Source: Roseobacter sp. HKCCD6576-2 (lineage in GTDB: Bacteria > Pseudomonadota > Alphaproteobacteria > Rhodobacterales > Rhodobacteraceae). From it: 64,000 nucleotides of DNA. The notes beneath the pieces were generated by a model that saw nothing but the letters and a program-made list of their open reading frames with translations, was not told the origin of the DNA and searched no databases. Shown in pieces: positions 1 to 8,918 of the stretch (the first letter of the stretch is position 1; each line of letters begins with the position of its first letter). The stretch covers positions 806,001 through 870,000 of the forward strand of contig NZ_WVNW01000001.1 in assembly GCF_013179285.1 (NCBI RefSeq), written 5' to 3'. The position numbers and the translations under genes are program-made.

Positions 1-438
1 GGCTATATGCCAATCCGAACCGAGCTTGACCCGGTCCCGGCGATGACGGCCTTGGCTGGCGAGAACCGAATTTGCGTGCCGGTGATTGAGGCCGCAGGCC
101 AGCCGTTGAGATTTCGGGAATGGGCACCTGGTGTGCCGATGGTCGATGGCCCTTTCGGGGCCAAGGTGCCTGCATCAGGCGCCTGGTTGGAGCCGGATAT
201 CCTCATCGTGCCCCTGGTTGGGTTCGACAAAGACGCAAATCGCCTGGGCTATGGCGGAGGGTTTTACGATCGGACATTGGCCAAGCTGCGGCGGGATCGG
301 GGGCTGGTGCGTGCCATTGGTTTTGCGTTCGCGGCACAAGAGCTCCCGGCGCTGGTGCAGGAGCCGACGGATCAGGTGCTGGACGTTATCGTGACCGAGG
401 CGGGGACGGTGCGCCCGCCGTCCGCCCCCTTGCCGTAA
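1..438 (+). CDS. 5-formyltetrahydrofolate cyclo-ligase, 5'-truncated by the window start
   Basis: This enzyme converts 5-formyl-THF to 5,10-methenyl-THF using ATP, which returns stored folate to the one-carbon pool in the cytoplasm. The reading frame is open from base 1 and begins inside the conserved GYMPIRTELDP segment, so the true start lies upstream. The family signature GYGGGFYDRTL is present around bases 247-279, and the C-terminal part has the usual length. The stop at 436-438 is 27 bases before the phosphoesterase gene, so the two are probably cotranscribed. The identification is firm; only the N-terminus is missing. Confidence 0.93.
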   Translation, partial: GYMPIRTELDPVPAMTALAGENRICVPVIEAAGQPLRFREWAPGVPMVDGPFGAKVPASGAWLEPDILIVPLVGFDKDANRLGYGGGFYDRTLAKLRRDRGLVRAIGFAFAAQELPALVQEPTDQVLDVIVTEAGTVRPPSAPLP

Positions 439-465
439 CGAGCTTGAACGCATAAGCCGAACCCT

Positions 466-1278
466 ATGAAATGTTTGTTCCTAGGTGATGTAATGGGCCG
501 CGCCGGTCGGGCTGCGGTCACAAGCCAACTGCCGAAACTGCGCGAAGACTGGCGGCTCGATTTTGTCGTCGTCAATGGCGAGAACGCGACCTCGGGCGCC
601 GGTCTCTCGGCGGGCCACGCAAGAACGCTCTTGGAGGCCGGGATCGATTGCATGACGCTTGGCGATCATGCCTTTGATCAACGCGATATGTTGCAATTCA
701 TCGAAAGCGAGCCGCGTATCCTGCGCCCGGTGAATTTCTCGAAGGCCGCGCCAGGCAAAGGCGCCCGGCTTTTCGAGGCGCGGGGCGGGCGGAAGGTGCT
801 GGTCACGCAGGTTTTGGGCCAGGTCTTCATGAAACGCCCCTTCGATGACCCATTCTCGGCTCTACAAACCACGTTGACGGCCTATCCATTGGGTGGGCAG
901 GCGCAGGCAGTGATTGTAGATATCCATGCCGAGGCAACCTCCGAGAAAATGGCCGTTGGGCATTACTGCGACGGGCGGGCGAGCTTGGTGGTGGGCACCC
1001 ATACCCACGTGCCGACCGGCGATGCGCAAATCCTGCCCGGCGGCACGGGCTATATGACCGACGCCGGGATGTGCGGCGACTATCACTCTGTAATCGGCAT
1101 GGAAAAGGCCGAGCCGCTCAGGCGCTTCTTGACCGGTATGCCAAAGGAACGCTTCACCCCGGCGACGGGCGAGGCCACACTCTCGGGCGTCTATGTCGAA
1201 ACCGATGATCGCACGGGCAAAGCCACCCGGATCGAGCCCATCCGCGTTGGCGGCCGATTGCAAGAGAGCACCCCGTGA
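466..1278 (+). CDS. YmdB/TIGR00282-family metallophosphoesterase
   Basis: A 270-residue member of the YmdB family, whose characterised members hydrolyse 2',3'-cyclic nucleotides with a two-metal centre. Visible ligand motifs are GDVMGRAGR at the N-terminus (Asp8), NGEN at about 38-41, VDIHAE in the middle and THTHVPTGD near residue 180. The segment usually read as GNH is GDH here, so the usual Asn ligand is Asp67. It follows the folate gene by 27 bases, and its stop overlaps the GTG start of the next gene, which suggests one operon. The substrate in this organism is unknown. Confidence 0.88.
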   Translation: MKCLFLGDVMGRAGRAAVTSQLPKLREDWRLDFVVVNGENATSGAGLSAGHARTLLEAGIDCMTLGDHAFDQRDMLQFIESEPRILRPVNFSKAAPGKGARLFEARGGRKVLVTQVLGQVFMKRPFDDPFSALQTTLTAYPLGGQAQAVIVDIHAEATSEKMAVGHYCDGRASLVVGTHTHVPTGDAQILPGGTGYMTDAGMCGDYHSVIGMEKAEPLRRFLTGMPKERFTPATGEATLSGVYVETDDRTGKATRIEPIRVGGRLQESTP

Positions 1279-2201
1279 GACGCGACTGGGTCGGGCTATG
1301 GGCGCTGTTGCTCGTGCTCGGCGCCGCTTGGGGGATCACCCAACCGCTCTCGAAAATCGCGGTCTCAGAAGGGTATCGCCATTTCGGTATCATCTTCTGG
1401 CAATTCGTGATCGGAGCCATCCTTCTCGGGGCCATAACCTGGGTCCGGGGCCGCCGCTTGCCGTGGGAGGGGCGGCATCTGGCGCTGTATGTGATCATCG
1501 CCCTGATCGGGACGCTGCTGCCCAATTCGGCCAGTTACACGGCGGCGATCCATTTGCCTGCCGGTATCTTGTCGATTGTGATCTCTCTGGTGCCGATGTT
1601 GGCCTTTCCGATTGCGCTGGCGTGGGGGCTGGATCGCTTCTCTTGGCTCCGGCTCTTTGGATTAATATTGGGGTTGATCGCCATCGTCCTGATCGCCGCG
1701 CCGGAGACCAGCTTGCCTGACCGCGCCATGGTCTTGTGGCTGCCGGTCGCCCTTATCGCCCCCGCCTTTTATGCCATTGAGGGCAATTTCGTCTCGCGCT
1801 ACGGCACCGAAGGGCTGGGTCCGGTGCAGGTCTTACTTGGGGCGTCTCTGGTCGGGATCGTGATGTCGGCGCCGCTCGCTTTGATGACTGGACAGTGGAT
1901 TTCACCCCTGCCGCCCTACGGCCTGCCTGACCTGGCGATCCTGGCTTCCGGTGTGTTCCACGCAACGGCCTATGCCGGATATGTCTGGACGGTTGGGCGC
2001 GCCGGGCCGGTTTTTGCGGCGCAGGTCAGTTATCTGGTCACCGGCTGCGGCATCCTCTGGGCCAAGCTTTTATTGGCCGAAACCTACTCGCCTTGGGTCT
2101 GGGCGGCGTTGGTGGTGATGTTCCTTGGCCTGTTTTTCGTGCAGCCCCGACCGAAAGAGGTGCTGGACGGGGCCGCGCCCCTGGGGAATGATGCCCGCTG
2201 A
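1275..2201 (+). CDS. EamA/DMT-family transporter
   Basis: A 308-residue inner-membrane protein with about ten hydrophobic segments arranged as two EamA repeats (roughly residues 5-140 and 150-290), typical of drug/metabolite exporters. The first repeat opens with the common AAWGITQPLSKIA pattern. The GTG start overlaps the preceding stop in a GTGA arrangement, which indicates translational coupling to the phosphoesterase. The sequence does not show the substrate; family members export amino acids, nucleosides or drugs. Confidence 0.85.
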   Translation: MRRDWVGLWALLLVLGAAWGITQPLSKIAVSEGYRHFGIIFWQFVIGAILLGAITWVRGRRLPWEGRHLALYVIIALIGTLLPNSASYTAAIHLPAGILSIVISLVPMLAFPIALAWGLDRFSWLRLFGLILGLIAIVLIAAPETSLPDRAMVLWLPVALIAPAFYAIEGNFVSRYGTEGLGPVQVLLGASLVGIVMSAPLALMTGQWISPLPPYGLPDLAILASGVFHATAYAGYVWTVGRAGPVFAAQVSYLVTGCGILWAKLLLAETYSPWVWAALVVMFLGLFFVQPRPKEVLDGAAPLGNDAR

Positions 2202-2222
2202 GGCAGGGTTGCAAAGGCACAT

Positions 2223-4001
2223 ATGATTGATCTGACTCTCTCGGCCGAGGCCCAAGCCATCGCGACCCTCGCGGTGGTCGGCCTGATGTTTGTGATGTTC
2301 ATTCGCGAGCGTTATCCAACCGAGGTTGTGGCGCTGGCGGGCGTCTCCTTGCTGCTCGTCACCGGGCTTTTGCCGTATCAGAACGCGCTTGCTGTTCTGT
2401 CAAACCCGGCTCCATGGACCATCGCGGCGATGTTCATCACCATGGGCGCCCTGGTGCGCACCGGCGCGTTGGAGCGTTTCACCGCGATGGCGGAGGCCAA
2501 TGCAGAGACAAAACCCCTCTTGGCGCTTGGGGCTTTGATGGCGTTTGTGGTCATCGGATCGGCCTTCGTATCGAACACGCCGGTTGTGGTGGTGATGATC
2601 CCGGTCTTCGTGCAAATCGCCCGCACGCTTGGTCGGCCAGCCTCCAAACTGCTCATCCCGCTCAGCTATGGCGCGATTATGGGCGGTACCCTGACCCTGA
2701 TCGGAACCTCGACGAACCTCCTGGTCGATGGTGTCGCGCGCTCGCAAGGCTTGGAGCCGTTTACGATTTTCGAGGTCACGCCGATCGGACTCGTGGTGGT
2801 CGCCTGGGGCATGCTCTATCTCTGGCTTGTCGCGCCGCGCTTGCTGCCCGACCGCGGCTCGATGGCTGATATGCTCTCCAATCGCGGTCGGATGAAGTTT
2901 TTCACCGAGGTGGCCCTGCCCGAAGACAGCGCGCTCATCGGCCAAAACGTCAATGAAGTGGATCTGTTCCGCCGTGATGGCGTGCGTTTGATCGATGTGC
3001 TGCGCGGCGACGCCTCGCTTCGGCGCGATATGGCGGGCGTCGTGTTGCAGGCCGGGGATCGCGTGGTACTGCGCACCGAGATGTCCGAGGTTCTGGGGCT
3101 GCAAGCCAATAAGCAGCTCCGCACGGTTGATCAGTTGAGCTCGGTCGCGACCCAGACCGTTGAGGTGCTTATCACGCCCGGCTGCCGGATGATTGGCCGC
3201 TCGCTTGGCGCGCTCCGCCTGCGCCGTCGCTATGGTGTCTATCCGCTGGCCGTGCATCGGCGAAGCCAGAATATCGGGCGGCAGCTCGATGATCTGGTGG
3301 TCCGTGTTGGCGACACGCTTCTCTTGGAAGGCGATCCGGCGGATATTCAACGCCTCGCTGCTGATATGGACCTCGTGGACGTCACCAAACCCTCCGCACG
3401 CGCTTATCGGCGGAGCCATGCGCCAATTGCGATCGGGGCAATGGCAGGCGTCGTGATCTTGGCGGCGTTCAATGTGGCGCCGATCTTCCTTCTGGCGATT
3501 GTCGCCGTGGCTGTCGTGCTCCTAACCCGCTGCATCGATGCCGATGAGGCGTTTTCCTTCGTCGATGGGCGCCTTCTGGCGCTGATCTTCTCGATGCTGG
3601 CCATCGGTGCGGCCCTGCAGGCAACCGGCGCGGTGGCTCTGGTCGTCGGCAATCTTGCGCCTTGGCTCGCCGATCTGCCGCCCTTCCTCCTGGTCTGGGC
3701 GATCTATCTGATCACCTCCATTTTGACCGAACTGGTTTCCAACAACGCCGTGGCGGTGGTGATCACACCGGTTGCCATCGGCTTGGCCCAAGCCATCGGC
3801 GTCGATCCGCGCCCGCTGGTCATCGCCGTGATGATCGCGGCCTCGGCCAGTTTCGCGACGCCTATTGGCTATCAGACCAATATGCTGGTCTACGGCCCCG
3901 GCGGCTATAAGTTCACCGATTTCATGAAGGTCGGAATTCCGCTCACGCTCAGCCTCGGCCTTGTGGTCAGCGCGGTTATCCCGCTCATATGGCCCTTATA
4001 A
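2223..4001 (+). CDS. SLC13-family permease with two RCK_C (TrkA-C) domains
   Basis: A 592-residue transporter with an N-terminal membrane half (about residues 1-215), two cytoplasmic TrkA-C-like domains in the middle (about 220-300 and 305-385), and a second membrane half (about 395-590). The substrate-binding hairpins show SNTPVVVVMIP and GTSTNLLVDG in the first half and SNNAVAVVITP in the second, as in the ArsB/NhaD/SLC13 superfamily. Such proteins carry sulfate or dicarboxylates with Na+; the substrate is not determinable here. A paralogue of the same design lies at 4424-6199, pointing toward this gene. Confidence 0.88.
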   Translation: MIDLTLSAEAQAIATLAVVGLMFVMFIRERYPTEVVALAGVSLLLVTGLLPYQNALAVLSNPAPWTIAAMFITMGALVRTGALERFTAMAEANAETKPLLALGALMAFVVIGSAFVSNTPVVVVMIPVFVQIARTLGRPASKLLIPLSYGAIMGGTLTLIGTSTNLLVDGVARSQGLEPFTIFEVTPIGLVVVAWGMLYLWLVAPRLLPDRGSMADMLSNRGRMKFFTEVALPEDSALIGQNVNEVDLFRRDGVRLIDVLRGDASLRRDMAGVVLQAGDRVVLRTEMSEVLGLQANKQLRTVDQLSSVATQTVEVLITPGCRMIGRSLGALRLRRRYGVYPLAVHRRSQNIGRQLDDLVVRVGDTLLLEGDPADIQRLAADMDLVDVTKPSARAYRRSHAPIAIGAMAGVVILAAFNVAPIFLLAIVAVAVVLLTRCIDADEAFSFVDGRLLALIFSMLAIGAALQATGAVALVVGNLAPWLADLPPFLLVWAIYLITSILTELVSNNAVAVVITPVAIGLAQAIGVDPRPLVIAVMIAASASFATPIGYQTNMLVYGPGGYKFTDFMKVGIPLTLSLGLVVSAVIPLIWPL

Positions 4002-4024
4002 CCCCTCGCGAAGGATAGCTTCCC

Positions 4025-4399
4025 ATGCGCCTCTTGCTTCTGATCTCTGCGGTCGCCCTCGGCCTCTCGGCCTGCGCCACCACCCCGCCGCGCCCGCTCT
4101 CGGTCAGCTTGACCGACACCAGCCTCACCGTGCCGATGTCAAACGGCACCACCTGCACCGGCACGGCACCCGAAGGGGCCACAACCGGCTGGTCCGGCAC
4201 ACTGCAAAACTGCCCGACGCCTTATGCCTATACGGTTGAGATCGATCCGGGCACCAATCCGGTCCGCTTCATTCTGGAAGAAATCTTCACCGCACTTGGC
4301 GGCCCCGACGTGATCGCGCCCCTGGCCACTGTCACCATCACCGATGAGACCGGCAGAACCCGGACTTTCGCCTCGCCACCACCACTGCCAGAGGATTGA
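4025..4399 (+). CDS. Small putative lipoprotein, function unknown
   Basis: A 124-residue protein with a lipoprotein signal: Met-Arg, a hydrophobic stretch, then the lipobox LSAC with Cys near residue 18. The mature part is Pro/Thr-rich and has two further Cys residues (in TTCTGTA and LQNCPTP) that could form a disulfide in the periplasm. It starts 23 bases after the SLC13 permease gene and is probably cotranscribed with it. I do not recognise the family. Confidence 0.72.
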   Translation: MRLLLLISAVALGLSACATTPPRPLSVSLTDTSLTVPMSNGTTCTGTAPEGATTGWSGTLQNCPTPYAYTVEIDPGTNPVRFILEEIFTALGGPDVIAPLATVTITDETGRTRTFASPPPLPED

Positions 4400-4400
4400 C

Positions 4401-4418
4401 CCGATCAGCCGTGATCGG
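4401..4418. terminator. Hairpin between convergent genes
   Basis: Seven-base stem CCGATCA/TGATCGG with loop GCCG, lying in the 24-base gap between the lipoprotein gene and the convergent SLC13 gene. No clear T-tract follows on either strand, so a terminator role is inferred from position only. Confidence 0.35.
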
Positions 4419-4423
4419 ATGTC

Positions 4424-6199
4424 TCAGAGCGGCCAGAATACGAGGATCGACGGGATCGACACCGCGATAATGATGATCTCGAGCGGCAATCCCATCCGCC
4501 AGTAATCGCCGAACCCATACCCACCTGGCCCCAGGATCAGCGTGTTGTTCTTATGTCCAATCGGCGTCAGAAACGCCGCCGAAGCCGCAATGGCCACGGC
4601 CATCAGAAATGGGTCGGCGGAGACCCCAAGCGTATTGGCCATCTGAATGCCGACAGGGGCGGCAACAATGGTCGTGGCGGTGTTGTTCAAGATGTCGCTC
4701 AGCGTCATCGTCACCACCATTAATACGGTCAAAATGGCCCAAGCGGGCAAGCCTTGGGTGAGCGATACGAGAGCGCCTGCGATCAGCTCCGTCCCGCCGG
4801 AGTTCTCGAGCGCGGCGCCGAGCGGGATCATTGAGCCCAAGAGCACCACCACCGGCCATTCGATATGATCGTAGATGTCGGCAATCGGCAGAATCCGGGT
4901 CAGCACATAGCCCACCACCACAATGCCAAGCGCAATCGGCAGATAGACCAGCCCAAGTGATGCCGCTAAGACCGCGCCGCCAAAGAGTCCAATCGCGAGC
5001 CAGGTCTTACCGTCCTGCGTAACGTTCAAACCGCGGTCGGCCAGCGCCAGGCCGCCCAGCCAATCCACCACATCATCGACACTGTCAGATGGGATCAACA
5101 ACAGCAGAATATCGCCCGGCTCAATCTCGGTCTTGCGCAGGCGTTTGGTGATATGTTTGCCTTTCCGGGCAATGCCCATCAGAACCGTGCGTTTGCGCCA
5201 CGCAAGGCCAATGGCTTCGGCCGTCCGACCGGCAATCCGCGCCCCTTCCGGCACGACCATCTCAACCAAATGGACCCCGTCCCCAAGCGCATTCGCAGCC
5301 GGGTTGTCCGCCGGCGCCAAAGGCAGGGAAAAGGCCGTGCGGAACTCGTCAAGCGCTTCGGGCGCGGCTTCCAGAACCAGGATATCGCCGGCTTTCAAAA
5401 GCAGGTTCCGCCCGGTGCCAAACCGCCGTTTGCCATCGCGCAGCAACCCCAAAATCGCCACATCGGCCTTTTCCGCAGGTTCTACCAGCTCCCGAATGCG
5501 GGTACCAATCAGTTTGCTGTCCTCTGGAATCGCCAGTTCCGCGATATAGGGTGCCAGCTCAGCCATCCGATCACCGCCCACGCCGCTATCCCTTGTCGGG
5601 ATCAGCCGCCAGCCGATCAGCGCGACAAAGGCCAGCCCGGCAATCGCGGCGAGTCCGCCCACGGGGGCGAAATCGAACATCCGAAACGGCTCGCCCAATG
5701 CGTCCTCGCGGATCGTGGCGATGATGATATTGGGCGGCGTCCCGATCAGCGTCACCATGCCGCCAAGGATCGTGGCAAAGCTGAGCGGCATCAGCGAAAC
5801 GGCGGGTGACCGGCCCGCTTTCCGCGCCGTGGCGATGTCGACCGGCATGAGCAGCGCCAGCGCGGCGACATTGTTCATGAAGGCCGAGAGCACGCCGCCC
5901 ACCCCGCCCATAATCGCGATATGGGCGCCAAGCGAGCGGGAGGCATCGACCAGCGTTCGGGTGATCAAGAACACCGCGCCTGAGCGCACCAGCCCGGCAG
6001 AAACCACCAAAACCAGCGCCACGACCAGTGTTGCGGGATGGCCAAAGCCGGAAAACGCGGCATCCGAGGGCACGACGCCCAGCAAAACCCCAACCATCAA
6101 GGCGGAAAACGCCACCAAATCATAGCGAAACCGCCCCCAAAGGAGCAGCGCGAATACCGCGCCGAAGAGCGCGAAGAGGATAATCTGATCAGCCGTCAT
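4424..6199 (-). CDS. SLC13-family permease with TrkA-C domains (second paralogue)
   Basis: A 591-residue protein with the same architecture as the gene at 2223-4001: membrane half, two TrkA-C domains (about residues 205-290 and 300-385), membrane half. The hairpin motifs MNNVAALALLMP, GTPPNIIIA and LNNTATTIVAAP are clear. The rest of the sequence differs considerably from its neighbour, so this is an old duplication or separate acquisition rather than a recent tandem copy. The substrate is unknown; sulfate, dicarboxylate or another anion is plausible. Confidence 0.88.
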   Translation of the reverse strand: MTADQIILFALFGAVFALLLWGRFRYDLVAFSALMVGVLLGVVPSDAAFSGFGHPATLVVALVLVVSAGLVRSGAVFLITRTLVDASRSLGAHIAIMGGVGGVLSAFMNNVAALALLMPVDIATARKAGRSPAVSLMPLSFATILGGMVTLIGTPPNIIIATIREDALGEPFRMFDFAPVGGLAAIAGLAFVALIGWRLIPTRDSGVGGDRMAELAPYIAELAIPEDSKLIGTRIRELVEPAEKADVAILGLLRDGKRRFGTGRNLLLKAGDILVLEAAPEALDEFRTAFSLPLAPADNPAANALGDGVHLVEMVVPEGARIAGRTAEAIGLAWRKRTVLMGIARKGKHITKRLRKTEIEPGDILLLLIPSDSVDDVVDWLGGLALADRGLNVTQDGKTWLAIGLFGGAVLAASLGLVYLPIALGIVVVGYVLTRILPIADIYDHIEWPVVVLLGSMIPLGAALENSGGTELIAGALVSLTQGLPAWAILTVLMVVTMTLSDILNNTATTIVAAPVGIQMANTLGVSADPFLMAVAIAASAAFLTPIGHKNNTLILGPGGYGFGDYWRMGLPLEIIIIAVSIPSILVFWPL

Positions 6200-6231
6200 G
6201 GCCGCAGTTACCCACGCAATCGGTCGCGGGT

Positions 6232-6975
6232 CTAGAGAAACTCGGGCGTGCGGCCTGAAACGGCGTTGGCGACGGCCAGCGCTTCGGCCAGATCGATCGA
6301 GCGGTCGAAGAGGGCCCGCCCGATAATCGCACCTGAGACATGCGGCACATATTTCAGCCGCGAGATGTCATCGAGGCTGCGCGACAACCCGCGCGCGATC
6401 ACCGGCGCGCGCGCCATGTCGGCCAGCCGCGTGACCAGGGCGAGAGACCCGTCGCTATCTTCCACATCCGCATCGATATCGGTCACGATCACAGCCGCCA
6501 GTGGATCGGTCTCATAGGCGGCCAGAAACGCCTCGGGCGTTATCGCGGAGCTTCTGCGCCAGCCTTCGGTCATCAACTGACCCTGGAACACGTCAAGCGC
6601 AATAACGATTTGATCTGGAAAGCGTTTTGCCGCCTCCTTCACGATATCCGGATTGGTCGCCGCAAGCGTCCCGACCACAACGCGGCCCGCCCCCATATCG
6701 ATCCAGTTTGCAATGGAATCGAGCGACCGGAAACCGCCGCCGATCTGCACCGGGATACCCGCGCTGCGGATGATCTCTTGTACCAGATCCTGATTGCCGC
6801 CTTCGCCAGCGACCCAGTCGAAGTCGGTCACATGCAACCATTCTGCGCCCGCCTCGGCAAAACTCTGCGCTTTGGCAACCGGGTCCACATGCCAGATCTG
6901 CGGCTCGTCCAGGCGACCGCGATAGAGGCTCACGCAATGGCCGTTTTGCAGTTCAATCGTGGGGTAGATGATCAT
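6232..6975 (-). CDS. HisA-like TIM-barrel protein with altered active site
   Basis: A 247-residue (beta/alpha)8 protein clearly related to HisA (ProFAR isomerase). It keeps the first phosphate-binding region [13 protein letters not shown] and the second catalytic Asp in IALDVFQGQ. It differs at positions that matter: the N-terminal acid of HisA (IDL) is Glu in PTIELQNG, the TDI..DG loop reads [12 protein letters not shown], and the second phosphate site SGG is replaced by IARGLSRS. It stands alone, away from any his genes, between a permease and yebC. It is either a divergent isomerase or a paralogue with another sugar-phosphate substrate. Confidence 0.8.
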   Translation of the reverse strand: MIIYPTIELQNGHCVSLYRGRLDEPQIWHVDPVAKAQSFAEAGAEWLHVTDFDWVAGEGGNQDLVQEIIRSAGIPVQIGGGFRSLDSIANWIDMGAGRVVVGTLAATNPDIVKEAAKRFPDQIVIALDVFQGQLMTEGWRRSSAITPEAFLAAYETDPLAAVIVTDIDADVEDSDGSLALVTRLADMARAPVIARGLSRSLDDISRLKYVPHVSGAIIGRALFDRSIDLAEALAVANAVSGRTPEFL

Positions 6976-7152
6976 GGCAGTCTCCTCCCGGCTCAGGACA
7001 GCCTAGCAGGTTTTGCGCCGGATTTGGGTCTCGAAAACGGCATGTTTCTCGATGAGTCCGGCGTTGCGCGAAATCCGGCCCCAGGGGATTGCCGAGCCTG
7101 CTTGGCCTGCCGTATAGACGGGGCTGCCGAAGATTTTGCGCGGGAGACGACG

Positions 7153-7893
7153 ATGGCAGGCCATTCAAAATGGGCGAATATTCAGCACCGGAAGGGGCGG
7201 CAGGACGCGGCGCGTTCCAAGCTGTTCTCGAAACTTGCCAAGGAAATCACCGTCGCCGCCAAGATGGGCGACCCGGATCCAGAGAAAAACCCACGCCTCC
7301 GCCTTGCCGTGAAAGAGGCCAAGGGGCAGTCGGTGCCGAAGGATGTGATCGACCGCGCGATCAAGAAATCCCAGGGTGGCGATGCCGAGAATTACGACGA
7401 AATCCGCTATGAGGGCTATGGGCCGAATGGCGTTGCGGTGATTGTCGAGGCGATGACTGACAACCGCAACCGAACTGCCTCAACCGTGCGGTCAACCTTC
7501 GGAAAACATGGCGGAAATCTGGGCGAGACCGGATCGGTTGCCTTCATGTTCGACCGTAAGGGGCAGGTGAGCTATCCGGCGGATGTGGGCGATGCGGATA
7601 CGGTGATGATGGCCGCGATCGAAGCTGGCGCCGAAGATGTGGAAAGCGCCGAGGATGGGCATGTGATCTGGTGCGCGGACACGGATTTGAACGAGGTCTC
7701 GACCGCGTTGGAAGCTGAACTGGGCGAGAGTGAGTCGACCAAACTGGTTTGGCGCCCGACGACCACAACGGAGCTTGATCTGGACGGCGCGCAGAAGCTG
7801 ATGAAGCTGATCGAGGCACTGGAGGATGACGACGACATCCAGACCGTGACCGCGAATTTCGACATCTCCGACGAGGTGATGGCGCAGCTCTGA
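7153..7893 (+). CDS. yebC: YebC/PmpR-family protein
   Basis: A 246-residue member of the TACO1/YebC family, known either as a DNA-binding regulator or as a factor that relieves ribosome stalling on difficult peptides. The N-terminus [15 protein letters not shown] is the family signature, and the three-domain length is normal. The ATG at 7153 is chosen because it begins exactly at that signature; the open frame extends far upstream but is antisense to the HisA-like gene there. A strong inverted repeat follows the stop. Confidence 0.95.
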   Translation: MAGHSKWANIQHRKGRQDAARSKLFSKLAKEITVAAKMGDPDPEKNPRLRLAVKEAKGQSVPKDVIDRAIKKSQGGDAENYDEIRYEGYGPNGVAVIVEAMTDNRNRTASTVRSTFGKHGGNLGETGSVAFMFDRKGQVSYPADVGDADTVMMAAIEAGAEDVESAEDGHVIWCADTDLNEVSTALEAELGESESTKLVWRPTTTTELDLDGAQKLMKLIEALEDDDDIQTVTANFDISDEVMAQL

Positions 7894-7901
7894 GCCGCGG
7901 C

Positions 7902-7947
7902 AATAGGTTACGAAGATTCCGAAATCTGGCGTTTCTTGTAACCTATT
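7902..7947. terminator. Perfect 10-bp inverted repeat between convergent genes
   Basis: AATAGGTTAC at 7902-7911 is exactly mirrored by GTAACCTATT at 7938-7947. The repeat spans the gap between yebC and the convergent argP gene and runs into the argP stop region. It most likely forms a bidirectional terminator hairpin with a 26-base loop, but a protein-binding site cannot be excluded. Confidence 0.5.
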
Positions 7948-8827
7948 TCGCCGGGATCAGATGCGCCGCCGCCGCTTTGCGGATCGCCCGGGTGAGCGGG
8001 CGGAGCGGTTCTGCCATCTGCCGAGGCACCTGCCAACTGAGCGGCGTATCGAAGACCTGGTCCGGCGCAAGCGCCACAAGCGAACCCTCGGCCAGCGGTT
8101 GCTCCACCATCATTTCAGGGTTCAGCCCCCAGCCAATGCCGAGCTTTGCCGCATCGACAAATCCATGGCTTGAGGCCAGGAAATGGGTCGGAAGCGCGAT
8201 CTTCGAGCCGGTGATCTGTTCCGCCCATCTTTGTTGCAAGCGGTCTTTGGAGTTGAAGGTCAGGGCCGGAGCTTTGGCCAGCGCCTCGGCGGTCACGCCA
8301 TCGGCGAACCACGTGGCGGCAAAATCGGGGGCGCAGGTGGCGATATAGCGGAGCGACCCGAGCGGGAAGGCATCGCAACCGGGCACCACGGACTCCCCCG
8401 CCGTCACCGCCGCCGAGACCTCGCCCCGCTTCAGCCAATCGGCGGAATGGTCCTGATCATCAATCTCCAAGTGGTAGAGAAAGCCAGGCACGGCGGCCAA
8501 GGCTGGCATAGCCCAACTGGCCAAGCTGTCGGCATTCACCGCGATCCGAAGCGGCGTTGCCGGATCGGGCAAAAGACCTTTGAGATCGGCGGCGAGCGTT
8601 TTTTCGAGTAAGCCCACCTCCTCGGCATGGCGCAAGAGCCGCGCGCCCGCCCTGGTTGCACTTGCAGGCCGGGTCCGGCGGATCAGGACCGTGCCGAGCC
8701 GCTCTTCCAGCGCCTTCACCCGCTGCGAAACGGCGGATTGGGTGATGTTCAACTCGGCCGCTGCACCCTCGAACGAGCCGGAGCGCAGGACCGCGGAAAG
8801 CGCCATCAGGGCGTGCGTGTCGATCAT
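7943..8827 (-). CDS. argP: LysR-family regulator of the ArgP/LysG type
   Basis: A 294-residue LysR-type regulator. The N-terminal winged helix has FEGAAAELNITQSAVSQRVKAL, close to ArgP (IciA) and LysG, followed by an effector-binding domain from about residue 90. It is divergent from a lysE/argO-type exporter gene with 91 bases between them, the standard arrangement in which the regulator senses Lys or Arg and switches on export. The ATG at 8827 is preferred over a TTG two codons upstream. Autoregulation is likely from the shared intergenic region but no operator is obvious. Confidence 0.85.
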   Translation of the reverse strand: MIDTHALMALSAVLRSGSFEGAAAELNITQSAVSQRVKALEERLGTVLIRRTRPASATRAGARLLRHAEEVGLLEKTLAADLKGLLPDPATPLRIAVNADSLASWAMPALAAVPGFLYHLEIDDQDHSADWLKRGEVSAAVTAGESVVPGCDAFPLGSLRYIATCAPDFAATWFADGVTAEALAKAPALTFNSKDRLQQRWAEQITGSKIALPTHFLASSHGFVDAAKLGIGWGLNPEMMVEQPLAEGSLVALAPDQVFDTPLSWQVPRQMAEPLRPLTRAIRKAAAAHLIPAK

Positions 8828-8918
8828 TGGCAATTCTAATGTGGCTTCAGAAAACGTAACTGGTCTTATGGTAGCCTATGGCCTAACCGGGGCGGGTTGC
8901 CAAGAGCGAGAGCGCGAT

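Noticed and set aside
8834-8918. A LysR-type operator between argP and lysE
   Set aside because: Short ATGG repeats are present but no convincing T-N11-A dyad stands out by eye.
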